42,861 nucleotides of DNA from a virus: IMG/VR virus record IMGVR_UViG_3300047319_000952, positions 1 through 42,861 of that record; one strand, given 5' to 3'. The translations under genes and the position numbers were made by a program. Numbering within the stretch: position 1 is the stretch's first letter; the number at the start of each line of letters is the position of its first letter. Shown piece by piece: positions 7,199 through 14,580 of this stretch. The notes under the pieces were generated by a model. That model was not told the DNA's origin, ran no database searches, and saw nothing but the letters and a program-made list of their open reading frames with translations.

Positions 7199-8202
7199 AA
7201 TCACTTGGCATCATCATCTCGACGCCCGGCCGGCGCTCGCTGGCGAAGACACTCCAGAGCATCTTCTACCAGCGCGAGCCGGTAGAGGATGTGCTGGTCG
7301 TGGGCGACGGCTTCGACGCACCGACGAGTGAACTGGTGTCCTACTTCAAGGACATTGGTCTGCCCGCGCGCTACGTCGCGACGACGAAGACGCGGGACTG
7401 GGGGCACTCGCAAATCAACTACGGGCTCCAGCAAGTACGCGGTGACTACGTGACGTATCAGGATGACGACGACATCTACCTTCCTCGCGCCCTTGAGGAG
7501 ATGGCCCGGCTGGCTGAGAACCTCGACTCGCCCCGGCCTATCCTCGGGCGCGTGAAGACGCCAATCCTCGGTGTGCTCTGGCAGATGCCGGGGATACAGG
7601 CGTGCTTGGATGGTCACTGTCTCGTCGCACCGAACGACAAGCGCCGCCTCGGCTGGATGCTGCCACAGTACAACGGCGACCAGTGCCTTCTCCACACGAC
7701 CATTCGGAACTACCCCGAGTGTGCGTGGGCCGACCGCATCTGGACACTGACGCGCCCGAAGTGGACGCTCATGCCGTGGCGACAAGGGCACGGCCCCGCC
7801 GAGGGCGACCGCCCGGAGTGGTGGTCGTGGGACTTCTACCGAGACTCTGACCTCGTGCCATGCGCGAAGCTAGAGATGTGGAAGGACGAGCGCCACGACC
7901 TGATGCACGCGAAGCTGCTGGCGTGGGCGGCGAACATCACCGAAGATGAACTCGGCGACGTTGCGCAGTTCGTGGTGTACGCAGGGCAAGGTAACGACGT
8001 GTCGTTCACGTACACGCCCGGCGAGCGCATCTCGACGGTGCTTCCCATCTGGAACTACAAGGAGCACTCACACACAGACCAAACACATAGCTGGCCTCCC
8101 GACTTCTGGCCCCCGATTCCACCGTTCGATAGATTCCTTACCGAGGATGGGCAGGAGCTACTCGACTGGCGCGACGACGTGTGGGGAGGGAGAGCCGTAT
8201 GA
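7195..8202 (+). CDS. GT2-family glycosyltransferase
   Basis: A 335-residue protein with a GT-A nucleotide-sugar domain: N-terminal LGIIISTPGRRSLAKTLQSI, then VEDVLVVGDGFDA (uridine-binding acidic residue), and the metal-binding DxD motif in YVTYQDDDDIYLPRALEEM at about residue 98. The DxD places it in GT2. Residues 200-335 form an uncharacterised Trp-rich C-terminal region (EWWSWDFYRD) that might recognise the acceptor. It ends the sugar island; ATGA overlap with the next gene. Donor and acceptor unknown; virion protein, host surface glycan and DNA base are all possible. Confidence 0.85.
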   Translation: MKSLGIIISTPGRRSLAKTLQSIFYQREPVEDVLVVGDGFDAPTSELVSYFKDIGLPARYVATTKTRDWGHSQINYGLQQVRGDYVTYQDDDDIYLPRALEEMARLAENLDSPRPILGRVKTPILGVLWQMPGIQACLDGHCLVAPNDKRRLGWMLPQYNGDQCLLHTTIRNYPECAWADRIWTLTRPKWTLMPWRQGHGPAEGDRPEWWSWDFYRDSDLVPCAKLEMWKDERHDLMHAKLLAWAANITEDELGDVAQFVVYAGQGNDVSFTYTPGERISTVLPIWNYKEHSHTDQTHSWPPDFWPPIPPFDRFLTEDGQELLDWRDDVWGGRAV

Positions 8203-8471
8203 AGGAACAGGATTGGAGTAAAGCCTACGCGTTGTCCGCGCTGCTGCCCGCGCGGGTGGCATGGGTGTTCAACACAACGAACATCGAAGGTGATGCTGTG
8301 CTCAACATCTGGGTGGACCGAGGGCTGTGGGAACTGTACGCCACGCTGCTGCATCTCGACACGCCCGACGAAACGAACAGTGATAGCGTGACGTGGTACG
8401 ACGAGGGGGGCTTCGCGCTCTCACTCATTCAACCGGAGGAACACAGTGGACGAGACAACGAATCAGTCTGA
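8199..8471 (+). CDS. Hypothetical protein
   Basis: A 90-residue protein starting at ATG 8199 within the upstream stop (ATGA). It has an alternating strand pattern (ARVAWVFNTTN, VLNIWVDRGLWELYATLL) and an acidic second half. No family recognised. The ribosome-binding site GGAGG for the next gene lies in its last codons and the two overlap by 26 bases. Confidence 0.65.
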   Translation: MKEQDWSKAYALSALLPARVAWVFNTTNIEGDAVLNIWVDRGLWELYATLLHLDTPDETNSDSVTWYDEGGFALSLIQPEEHSGRDNESV

Positions 8472-9456
8472 CGCCGCACAGGTGGCGATGGACAACCTGC
8501 TCAAGGTGGCGGGTGAGTCCGGCGCCGATGCCGTCGCGAAGTTGAAGGAGAAGTTGAAGGCGCTCAAGGCCCCCTCGGGCGTGCAGACCATGTCCGGCTC
8601 CGAGGCCGTGGATGTGCCCAAGGCGCTGACGGCCGAGGAACTTGGTGGTACGAAGGACGCTGCTGCGGCCCAGCCCGTGGCGGAGAAGTCGCTCACCGGT
8701 GACATGGTGGACTGGTCCGAGTACGACCTGAACTACAACGTGCGCCACCTGTACAAGAAGTCGGTCTACCGTGATACGCCGGAGGGACCGAAGTGGGTCA
8801 CGGTCATCCCGGACTTCCTGTCCCGGACCCGCGACTTCGGCAGCTTCGACAAGCAGGTGAAGGTGCCGGGCGGCCGCGCGGACGAGATGGAGTGGTTGAA
8901 CCTCGCGCAGTTCCTCAAGGACAAGGTGAACGGCCGGGAGCAGTGGCGTATCAGCGCCCTCATGCCCGCGGGAAGCCAGTGCGGCGTCCTGCTGGAGCGC
9001 GAGGTGCCGCTGATTCTGCCGGACCCGGTGCCGCTCAAGAAGTCCGAGGAAGTCGAAGTCCCGACGGCACCCGAGTTGAAGGCGGTCGAAGACGCGGCCC
9101 TCGCATACATGGAGAATGAGGGCTTGACACCAGTGGCTCCCGTGGTGCATGATACTCCCCCAGCCCCCATCGGTCTGCGCGGCATCGAGCGTGGGTCAGA
9201 CGAGGCGGAGGCCATCCGGGCGTCGTTGGAGGACAGCGGTGCGATTCAGGCTCGCGTGGGCGGCGGTGTTGCCCGGGCGATTCAGGTCGCGGCGCAAGAG
9301 ACGGTTGCGGCCCCCACCGAGGGTGTCATCCAGCCGGACGCCGAGTTCAATCCGCTCATTCAGGCGGCGGTGCCCTCGGCGGGCTACTCGGCGGCGCAGG
9401 ACATCCTGCGGGCGCTGACGGACCCGAACTTCCGGGCATCGCTGCCGCAGGAGTAA
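8446..9456 (+). CDS. Hypothetical phage protein with central folded domain
   Basis: A 336-residue protein from GTG 8446 (GGAGG at good spacing). Residues 1-85 are low-complexity Ala/Lys/Glu-rich. Residues 90-190 look folded (DWSEYDLNYNVRHLYKKSV, WVTVIPDFLSRTR, EWLNLAQFLKDKVNG). The rest is Pro/Ala-rich linker plus an Ala-rich C-terminus. I do not recognise the family. It sits between the sugar island and the replication module and is translated from its own strong site, so it may be abundant. Confidence 0.75.
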   Translation: MDETTNQSDAAQVAMDNLLKVAGESGADAVAKLKEKLKALKAPSGVQTMSGSEAVDVPKALTAEELGGTKDAAAAQPVAEKSLTGDMVDWSEYDLNYNVRHLYKKSVYRDTPEGPKWVTVIPDFLSRTRDFGSFDKQVKVPGGRADEMEWLNLAQFLKDKVNGREQWRISALMPAGSQCGVLLEREVPLILPDPVPLKKSEEVEVPTAPELKAVEDAALAYMENEGLTPVAPVVHDTPPAPIGLRGIERGSDEAEAIRASLEDSGAIQARVGGGVARAIQVAAQETVAAPTEGVIQPDAEFNPLIQAAVPSAGYSAAQDILRALTDPNFRASLPQE

Positions 9457-9458
9457 CC

Positions 9459-9758
9459 ATGACGCTCGTGACGCACATCGACTTCGTGGAGAGCAACTTC
9501 GGCTACGGCCCGCATCGTCTGTGGAATCGGCAGGCGCGGCAGGCGTGGCACACGTACTATGCGTGGAAGATGGAAGACCCGGGCATGGAGAGCATGGCCG
9601 GGTGTTGCGACACTGAGCCGGACGAGGATAGGAGCGAGGGGCTTCGGCCCCTCGTTCCATTGGAGGATAGATGGCAGCCAAGTACGAATCCTACGACGAC
9701 GGAGCCGCCAAGGCCACCATCGCCGGAGACCACTGGAGATTCCTCCGCTTCAAGCTAG
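9459..9758 (+). CDS. Small hypothetical protein
   Basis: The 99-residue frame starts at ATG 9459 just after the previous stop. Residues 1-60 read well (HIDFVESNFGYGPHRLWNRQ). The last 30 residues are Pro/Thr/Ser-rich, overlap the next gene by 88 bases and are doubtful. A UUCG-capped hairpin lies in its 3' part. The true end may be near 9616-9670 if a base is missing upstream. Function unknown. Confidence 0.55.
   Translation: MTLVTHIDFVESNFGYGPHRLWNRQARQAWHTYYAWKMEDPGMESMAGCCDTEPDEDRSEGLRPLVPLEDRWQPSTNPTTTEPPRPPSPETTGDSSASS
9635..9654 (+). other. UUCG tetraloop RNA hairpin
   Basis: A perfect 8-bp stem CGAGGGGC/GCCCCTCG closed by the extra-stable TTCG tetraloop. It is followed by only two Ts, so it is unlikely to be a full intrinsic terminator. 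It lies 16 bases before the ATG of the next gene and just ahead of its GGAGG site. A role in mRNA processing, stability or translational control is possible. Confidence 0.6.
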
Positions 9759-9880
9759 GCGCGCATGAACAGGTGGTCGCGGCCACTGGTGGCCACGGGA
9801 CCGCGGCGTTCGTCTCGCGCAACGAGCTACTCAAGGCCATCGACAAGTACGCGAAGTCGAAGGCCGTCCGCGGTGAGTAG
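9671..9880 (+). CDS. Small hypothetical protein
   Basis: A 69-residue protein starting at ATG 9671 with GGAGG upstream. It reads as a small alpha/beta protein (AKATIAGDHWRFLRFKLG, then an ELLKAIDKYAK helix). It overlaps the nuclease start by eight bases, so it is probably coupled to the replication/recombination genes. No family assigned. Confidence 0.7.
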   Translation: MAAKYESYDDGAAKATIAGDHWRFLRFKLGAHEQVVAATGGHGTAAFVSRNELLKAIDKYAKSKAVRGE

Positions 9881-10826
9881 CCCGTACGTTGTGAACGTGT
9901 CGTCGATTCAGGACTTCTACCAGTGCCGCTACCGGTGGTACTGCAAGTGGGTTCTGAACCGCGTGCCTCGCCATGAGGGGCCGGCGCTCGAAGCAGGGAA
10001 GCTGCTGCACCTCATCTTCGAGAAGCACTCTCGTGATGACATTCCGTTGAAGACGGCCGCAGTCCAAACGCTGTACCACTATCAGATATGGATGTGCGAA
10101 CTTCCAGTGAAATCGCCTGAGCGTGCGACGGCGCAAAGTGCGCTCGACACCATCATGAGTCTAATGGATGCGTTCCCGCTGTGGCAAGACGTGTTCCCGA
10201 TGGACATTACCACGCTGGAAGCGGAGGAGCCGTTCGAGATTTCGTTCCCTGAGATGCCGTGGGTTGTCTTCCGTGGGCGCCCCGACCGGGTGTGCCTGTC
10301 GGGGGGCGCGGTGTGGCACGTGCAGAATCGCGGCCTCGCGGCCTCGATGAACTTCGGTACGTACGCGTTGCTCGCGAAGCGTCACTACCACGAGCATCTG
10401 TACGCAGAGCATCTGAGTCGCAAGTACGCAGACCTCGGGGACTACGGCGGTACCATCTTCAACCTCGTCCGCAAGTTGAAGTTCAGAACGAACGTCGGCA
10501 AGAAGAACGAGAAGACGAAGACCGCGGCCGAGATGTTCTGGCAGATGCCGGTGGCCATCGCCCTCGGGGGACAGCAACACCGGGACGTGATGCGCTCGAT
10601 GTTCGACCACGTGCGAGACATGCAGACGGTCGAGAAGCGTGTGCGGGACTCGAAGGGGCTATGGCTTCCGCCGCCCAACGAGAAGATGAACGGTGGCTTC
10701 AACGGCAGCACGCCGGACCCGTACTTCCGCGTCCTCACGCGGGAGATTGACCTGATGGATGACGCCCACTTCAAGAACCGAGAGGACACGTATGCAGTCG
10801 CAGACGTTGACGCCGGACAGGACTGA
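9873..10826 (+). CDS. PD-(D/E)XK (RecB/Cas4-like) nuclease, atypical active site
   Basis: A 317-residue protein from GTG 9873. The N-terminus SSIQDFYQCRYRWYCKW followed by ALEAGKLLHLIFEKH is the PDDEXK_1 (AddB/RecB/Cas4-like) pattern, where the His of LLH...E is part of the active site. Next comes FRGRPDRVCLSGG, supplying the Asp, and VWHVQNRG where the (D/E)xK motif should be. There Gln and Arg replace the usual acidic residue and Lys, so activity is uncertain. Residues 170-317 contain a basic segment and an aromatic C-terminus. It precedes the primase with a 35-base overlap and probably processes DNA ends during recombination-dependent replication. Confidence 0.75.
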   Translation: MSSPYVVNVSSIQDFYQCRYRWYCKWVLNRVPRHEGPALEAGKLLHLIFEKHSRDDIPLKTAAVQTLYHYQIWMCELPVKSPERATAQSALDTIMSLMDAFPLWQDVFPMDITTLEAEEPFEISFPEMPWVVFRGRPDRVCLSGGAVWHVQNRGLAASMNFGTYALLAKRHYHEHLYAEHLSRKYADLGDYGGTIFNLVRKLKFRTNVGKKNEKTKTAAEMFWQMPVAIALGGQQHRDVMRSMFDHVRDMQTVEKRVRDSKGLWLPPPNEKMNGGFNGSTPDPYFRVLTREIDLMDDAHFKNREDTYAVADVDAGQD

Positions 10827-11772
10827 GATTCAGAAGTGCTGGTCGCTTCTGCCTCACCCGGACGGCAGCATCATCCGCGTGTTCGCTCGCAACCGAGTGA
10901 CCGGCGAGATGGACGGCGACTTCGCACGCAACGCAGACGAGATGTATCACTTCGCCGAGCGCAACGTGGACAAGCAGGTGTACGTGTGCCCCAACCCCGC
11001 GTCGAAGCGGGCGGGCACGCGGCACGGCGCCGAGGACGTGACACACTGGTCGTTCCTGTTGTTCGACATGGACCCCATCGAGGACGTGTACGACGCGGCG
11101 CCTGCCCTCGATGAGGCGCTGCTGTGGCTGGGCGAATGGGCGGGTCGGAACTTCTTCCAGCGCCGTCCCATCATCATCGACAGCGGCCGAGGGCGTCAGG
11201 CGTGGATTCGGCTGGACGACATTCTACTCGGTGGCGACCACGCTCCGGGCGGAGGGATGGACCGGAAAACGGCCCGCAAGACGATGGGTTACTGGCTCAC
11301 GCGGGTGTCGGACAAGGTCGGGCTCTCGCACGGCTGCAAGCTGGATACGTGCACGTCCGACTTGCCGCGGCCGATGCGGATGCCCGGCACGTTCAACCAG
11401 AAGACGCACCGCATGGCTCGCATCGTGGACGTGGGCGCCGGCAGCTTCGAGGGCTTCGCATCGCTGCTGGTGACGGGCACGCCTGACAAGGTGTTCATCG
11501 AGCCGGAGGTGCGGCCACTGGCCCCGGGTACGCCGTGGCAGAAGGTCGTGTCGAGTCTCACGCTCATGGCGAAGGACTACTTGAAGACCGGGCGCGAGGA
11601 ACCGGGTCGGCACAAGGCGATGTGGCACACGGCGAGGATGTTGCAGGAGCGAGGCATCGGCCGCGACGAGGCGCGCAAGGCGCTGCGTCAGGCCAACAGG
11701 CTCCGCGGTAAGTCACAGGAACTGTCCGCGGAAGAAGTCGAGCACGCGCTCGACACGGCATTCGGAGGGTGA
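10792..11772 (+). CDS. Archaeo-eukaryotic-type (AEP) primase with PriCT-like tail
   Basis: A 326-residue protein. The AEP hallmarks are the DxD metal motif in LLFDMDPIED (Asp92, Asp94), the SGRG...AW motif (IIIDSGRGRQAWIRLDD) and the downstream RPMRMPGTFNQKT motif with the catalytic basic residues. The last 75 residues (RHKAMWHTARMLQERGI...EVEHALDTAF) are a helical PriCT-like domain. It would make primers for the polymerase at 14384. No helicase is fused, consistent with the separate RepA-like ATPase at the left edge. The ATG at 10792 lies inside the nuclease gene; the stop overlaps the next start region. Confidence 0.85.
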   Translation: MQSQTLTPDRTEIQKCWSLLPHPDGSIIRVFARNRVTGEMDGDFARNADEMYHFAERNVDKQVYVCPNPASKRAGTRHGAEDVTHWSFLLFDMDPIEDVYDAAPALDEALLWLGEWAGRNFFQRRPIIIDSGRGRQAWIRLDDILLGGDHAPGGGMDRKTARKTMGYWLTRVSDKVGLSHGCKLDTCTSDLPRPMRMPGTFNQKTHRMARIVDVGAGSFEGFASLLVTGTPDKVFIEPEVRPLAPGTPWQKVVSSLTLMAKDYLKTGREEPGRHKAMWHTARMLQERGIGRDEARKALRQANRLRGKSQELSAEEVEHALDTAFGG

Positions 11773-11774
11773 GC

Positions 11775-12623
11775 ATGGCAACCGTTCAGAAACCGCTTCT
11801 CGAAGTCCTACAAGGTGGGCCGGCACCGGAGCACGTGATGGAACGTGTCATCGGCTATGGTCCTCCCGGCGTGGGTAAGACCCGATGGGGTCTGTCGCTG
11901 CCCGAGCGATTCGGCAAGATTGCGTACTTCGCGGCTGACAACAACAGTCACCTGCTGGCGTCAATCAGCCGCAAGAAGCGGGAGCGCATCTACGTGGTGC
12001 GGCCGGTCGGTGACAATCCGACGGCGACATTCATGGCGTTCTGTATGCGGGACTGGACCAAGGTGGACCCGGCAATCAAGACGCTCGTGGTGGACACGTT
12101 CAGCAAGGTGGGCTGGGACGCGCTCACGTGGTCGGCGAACACCGGCAGCGTGGACCGCGAGAAGCATTTCGTCGTCGGCACTCCCGGCGAGGGTGGTCAG
12201 GCAATCCCCAACCGTGGTGACTACCAAGGTCTGGACTCCGTGGGCAAGGGCTGGCTGGACATGCTCGCACAGCGGCAGGCCGACATGCACATCATCTTCC
12301 TGTGTCACGAGGAAGTGAAGGTCATCGACGGCTTCAAGGCGAAGGGCGGTCCGTCCTTCCCCGGCAGCAAGTTCACCGAGTACCTGCCCGGCCAGTTCAA
12401 CACGGTCATCAGGCTGGTGCGTGAGCAGCAACTCGTCAAGGGTGCCGACATGCCCGAGGACGTGGTCGTCGCCGTTGGTGAAGGTGACGGCAAGTACGTG
12501 GCGAAAGTTCGTACCGAAGACGAGACGCAGAAGAACGTCATGGCGCGCGTCGTGTGCAACCGCGACCCGCTCAACTGGTGGACCGCTTACGATGCCAGCC
12601 TCGGCATCAAGGAGAACAACTAA
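11775..12623 (+). CDS. Sak4-like RecA-fold ATPase (AAA_24)
   Basis: A 282-residue protein with Walker A GPPGVGKT (residues 29-36) and Walker B KTLVVDTFSKVG, then a conserved IIFLCHEEVK strand and a region typical of phage AAA_24/Sak4 proteins. Sak4 proteins are ATP-dependent single-strand annealing recombinases, usually encoded beside an ssDNA-binding protein, and that arrangement is seen here. The ATG at 11775 has GGAGGG at good spacing; an in-frame GTG at 11769 is an alternative start. Confidence 0.8.
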   Translation: MATVQKPLLEVLQGGPAPEHVMERVIGYGPPGVGKTRWGLSLPERFGKIAYFAADNNSHLLASISRKKRERIYVVRPVGDNPTATFMAFCMRDWTKVDPAIKTLVVDTFSKVGWDALTWSANTGSVDREKHFVVGTPGEGGQAIPNRGDYQGLDSVGKGWLDMLAQRQADMHIIFLCHEEVKVIDGFKAKGGPSFPGSKFTEYLPGQFNTVIRLVREQQLVKGADMPEDVVVAVGEGDGKYVAKVRTEDETQKNVMARVVCNRDPLNWWTAYDASLGIKENN

Positions 12624-12624
12624 C

Positions 12625-13254
12625 ATGGCTGACAATCAGAACCCCCCCGTTCCTGAGTTCGGTGACGAAGACGCACAGGCGGTAATGGCGGCGCAGAACG
12701 CGCTCGACTCCTCCCGCAGCAAGCCCCTCGCCATCCCGGCCGATGCGAAGAAGTTCAAGTCGGACAAGACGGACTCGACGTACACGCGCTTCACCGAGCA
12801 GGTGACGGTGCAGCAGGCGTATCGCTCCGTCACGAACGACGGCGGCAAGATTTCCGTGAACGTCCAGTTGCGCATCCGGCAGTCCGAGGTGAACTCGGGT
12901 CGCTCGTTCTGGGCCGGCTTCTACATCGCGCCCTCGGCCGAGGGCCTCAACGCGAACCAGATTGAGTACCGTGAGAAGCAGCGCGGTCTCGTGTTCGGTC
13001 TGGTCAAGGCGGTCGGTCTCCAGCCGGACTCCGGCAAGCTGACGGGGGCGCTGCTCAACATGCTGTTCCCGCAGAAGGGTGAGCCCGGCAAGTCGTCGCC
13101 CCTCGTGGACAAGACGGTCTTCGCAGAAATCTGCCAGACCGACAAGCCCGCGACGGACAGGACGGGCAAGAAGATTCTGAACGAGGACGGCGTGCAGGCG
13201 CGCGACGTTCGTGACGCCGTGGAAGGATGGATTTCCGACACGGTCGAGGAGTAA
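12625..13254 (+). CDS. Possible single-stranded DNA-binding protein
   Basis: A 209-residue protein starting two bases after the Sak4-like stop. The middle (residues 45-125) is strand-rich with basic and aromatic residues (YTRFTEQVTVQQAYRS, ISVNVQLRIRQSEV, FWAGFYIAP), compatible with an OB-like fold, and the tail is acidic (DTVEE) as in SSB proteins. The assignment rests on this pattern and on its place between a recombinase-like ATPase and the DNA polymerase. I do not recognise a specific family. Confidence 0.5.
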   Translation: MADNQNPPVPEFGDEDAQAVMAAQNALDSSRSKPLAIPADAKKFKSDKTDSTYTRFTEQVTVQQAYRSVTNDGGKISVNVQLRIRQSEVNSGRSFWAGFYIAPSAEGLNANQIEYREKQRGLVFGLVKAVGLQPDSGKLTGALLNMLFPQKGEPGKSSPLVDKTVFAEICQTDKPATDRTGKKILNEDGVQARDVRDAVEGWISDTVEE

Positions 13255-13256
13255 CG

Positions 13257-13952
13257 ATGGACATCAACGACCGTCACAGCCCGACCTCGGTGCCGAGCAA
13301 CGAACTGACTCAGATGATTGAGGCGGTCGCTGCGCGGAACCGTGGGGGCGTCGTGTCGTTGCCACCGGAGAGGGGGTCGGTCATCTCGGCCGACTCCCAA
13401 CCCACCGTGCGCAGCGCCGAACTCGGAACCGTTGTGCGTCAGGCGCCGCTCTCCGCAGAGGAAAGCGCACTGCTCGACCGCATGGCTCTTGAGTCCGGCC
13501 TCGTGCGAGGGCCGGTGACACCGGGCATCAGGAACATGTTGAACAACGCGGCGGAGGAAGGCCCGTACGGCTCGCTGGAGGATGCCATCCGTGCTGGCGC
13601 TCCGGTGGGAATGTCGGACGAGGAAATCGCAGCGCAGGCCGTGCGATTCCGCGAGCCCGAGCCCGTGCGTCGTGCCATCGGCGAGCGCGGTCCCGTGCAG
13701 ACGCCCCGTCAGTTCATCGCTGCCCAGCCCGCGTCGCAGTTGCCCCGGCTGCCCGACTTCAAGCAGGTTCAAATCATCGACCTCATCAACGGTAAGGTCT
13801 ACGTCGATGGCTTGGAGTTCGTGCTGACGAAGGAGCAGTCGCAGATGCTGCGCCGCTTCGCCGTGCAGACGGCCAAGGAGCAAATCCAGAAGTCGCTCGA
13901 CACGGCTCTCGCCGCGCTCGACGCGGAGGGTTCGGATGGCTCTAACGGGTGA
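13257..13952 (+). CDS. Hypothetical protein
   Basis: A 231-residue protein with GAGGAG nine bases upstream of its ATG. The first 165 residues are Pro/Glu/Ala-rich and probably flexible. Residues 168-225 form a compact unit: a beta hairpin (QIIDLINGKVYVDGLEF) followed by a long helix (EQSQMLRRFAVQTAKEQIQ). It lies in the replication module but no family is recognised. It overlaps the HNH gene by 17 bases. Confidence 0.7.
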   Translation: MDINDRHSPTSVPSNELTQMIEAVAARNRGGVVSLPPERGSVISADSQPTVRSAELGTVVRQAPLSAEESALLDRMALESGLVRGPVTPGIRNMLNNAAEEGPYGSLEDAIRAGAPVGMSDEEIAAQAVRFREPEPVRRAIGERGPVQTPRQFIAAQPASQLPRLPDFKQVQIIDLINGKVYVDGLEFVLTKEQSQMLRRFAVQTAKEQIQKSLDTALAALDAEGSDGSNG

Positions 13953-14580
13953 TGCGTGGGAACGCCAGAAAGCGTACTGGCGGGCATGGCGCTCGCGCAA
14001 CCGTGGGTATGACTGCGCACGTAATCGTGCGGCAGCGCATGATGTCACGGTTGAGTTCGTTTACTCAGTCTGGCGGTCGCACTGTAGCATCTGCGGCGTG
14101 TCTCCCCAACGACACGCGAAACTCGGCCGAGGACCCATGCAGGTCGGGCACCTCGTGCCGGGTGACAATACCGCGGGACACGTGCCGATGTGCAGCCCGT
14201 GCAACTTGAAGCTGAGTGCCCGGGCGTTGACGGCGAAGACGGGCCACGAAGTCCTACATCACTCACGCGATTTCTGGACCTTCCGCACAATGCGGTACGA
14301 ACCGTGGATGCACACGGCGGTGGACGAGCGCGGCTACGGTACAGGTGGAATCGCCGAGCCCGCTGGCCGTCAAAGGAGACTCGATGAATACAGCCGTGGG
14401 GCGGAAGGACGCGCCCGTACTGGTGGTCATGATGAACCCGCTATCCGAACGGATGCGGGCGTGGTTCTGGAGAATCATGATGGGCGCGGGGATTCAGAAG
14501 ACGGACGTGCGAATCGTCTACCTCCTGAACGAGATGCCCGCGGGGGCGAACAACAAGGCAACGGCCGGGCAGCTTCGTGA
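13936..14580 (+). CDS. HNH-type nuclease domain protein, doubtful C-terminus
   Basis: Residues 45-95 carry an HNH/treble-clef signature: HCSICG, then VGHLVPGDNTAGHVPMC and SPCN, i.e. two Cys pairs bracketing a His-rich beta-beta-alpha-metal core. The basic N-terminus (RQKAYWRAWRSRNRG) suits DNA contact. The frame continues 197 bases into the polymerase gene with Arg/Gly-rich sequence that looks non-coding. A single missing base would instead end the gene at 14387 in an ATGA overlap with the polymerase start. It may be a homing-type or a structural HNH protein. Confidence 0.65.
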   Translation: MALTGDAWERQKAYWRAWRSRNRGYDCARNRAAAHDVTVEFVYSVWRSHCSICGVSPQRHAKLGRGPMQVGHLVPGDNTAGHVPMCSPCNLKLSARALTAKTGHEVLHHSRDFWTFRTMRYEPWMHTAVDERGYGTGGIAEPAGRQRRLDEYSRGAEGRARTGGHDEPAIRTDAGVVLENHDGRGDSEDGRANRLPPERDARGGEQQGNGRAAS

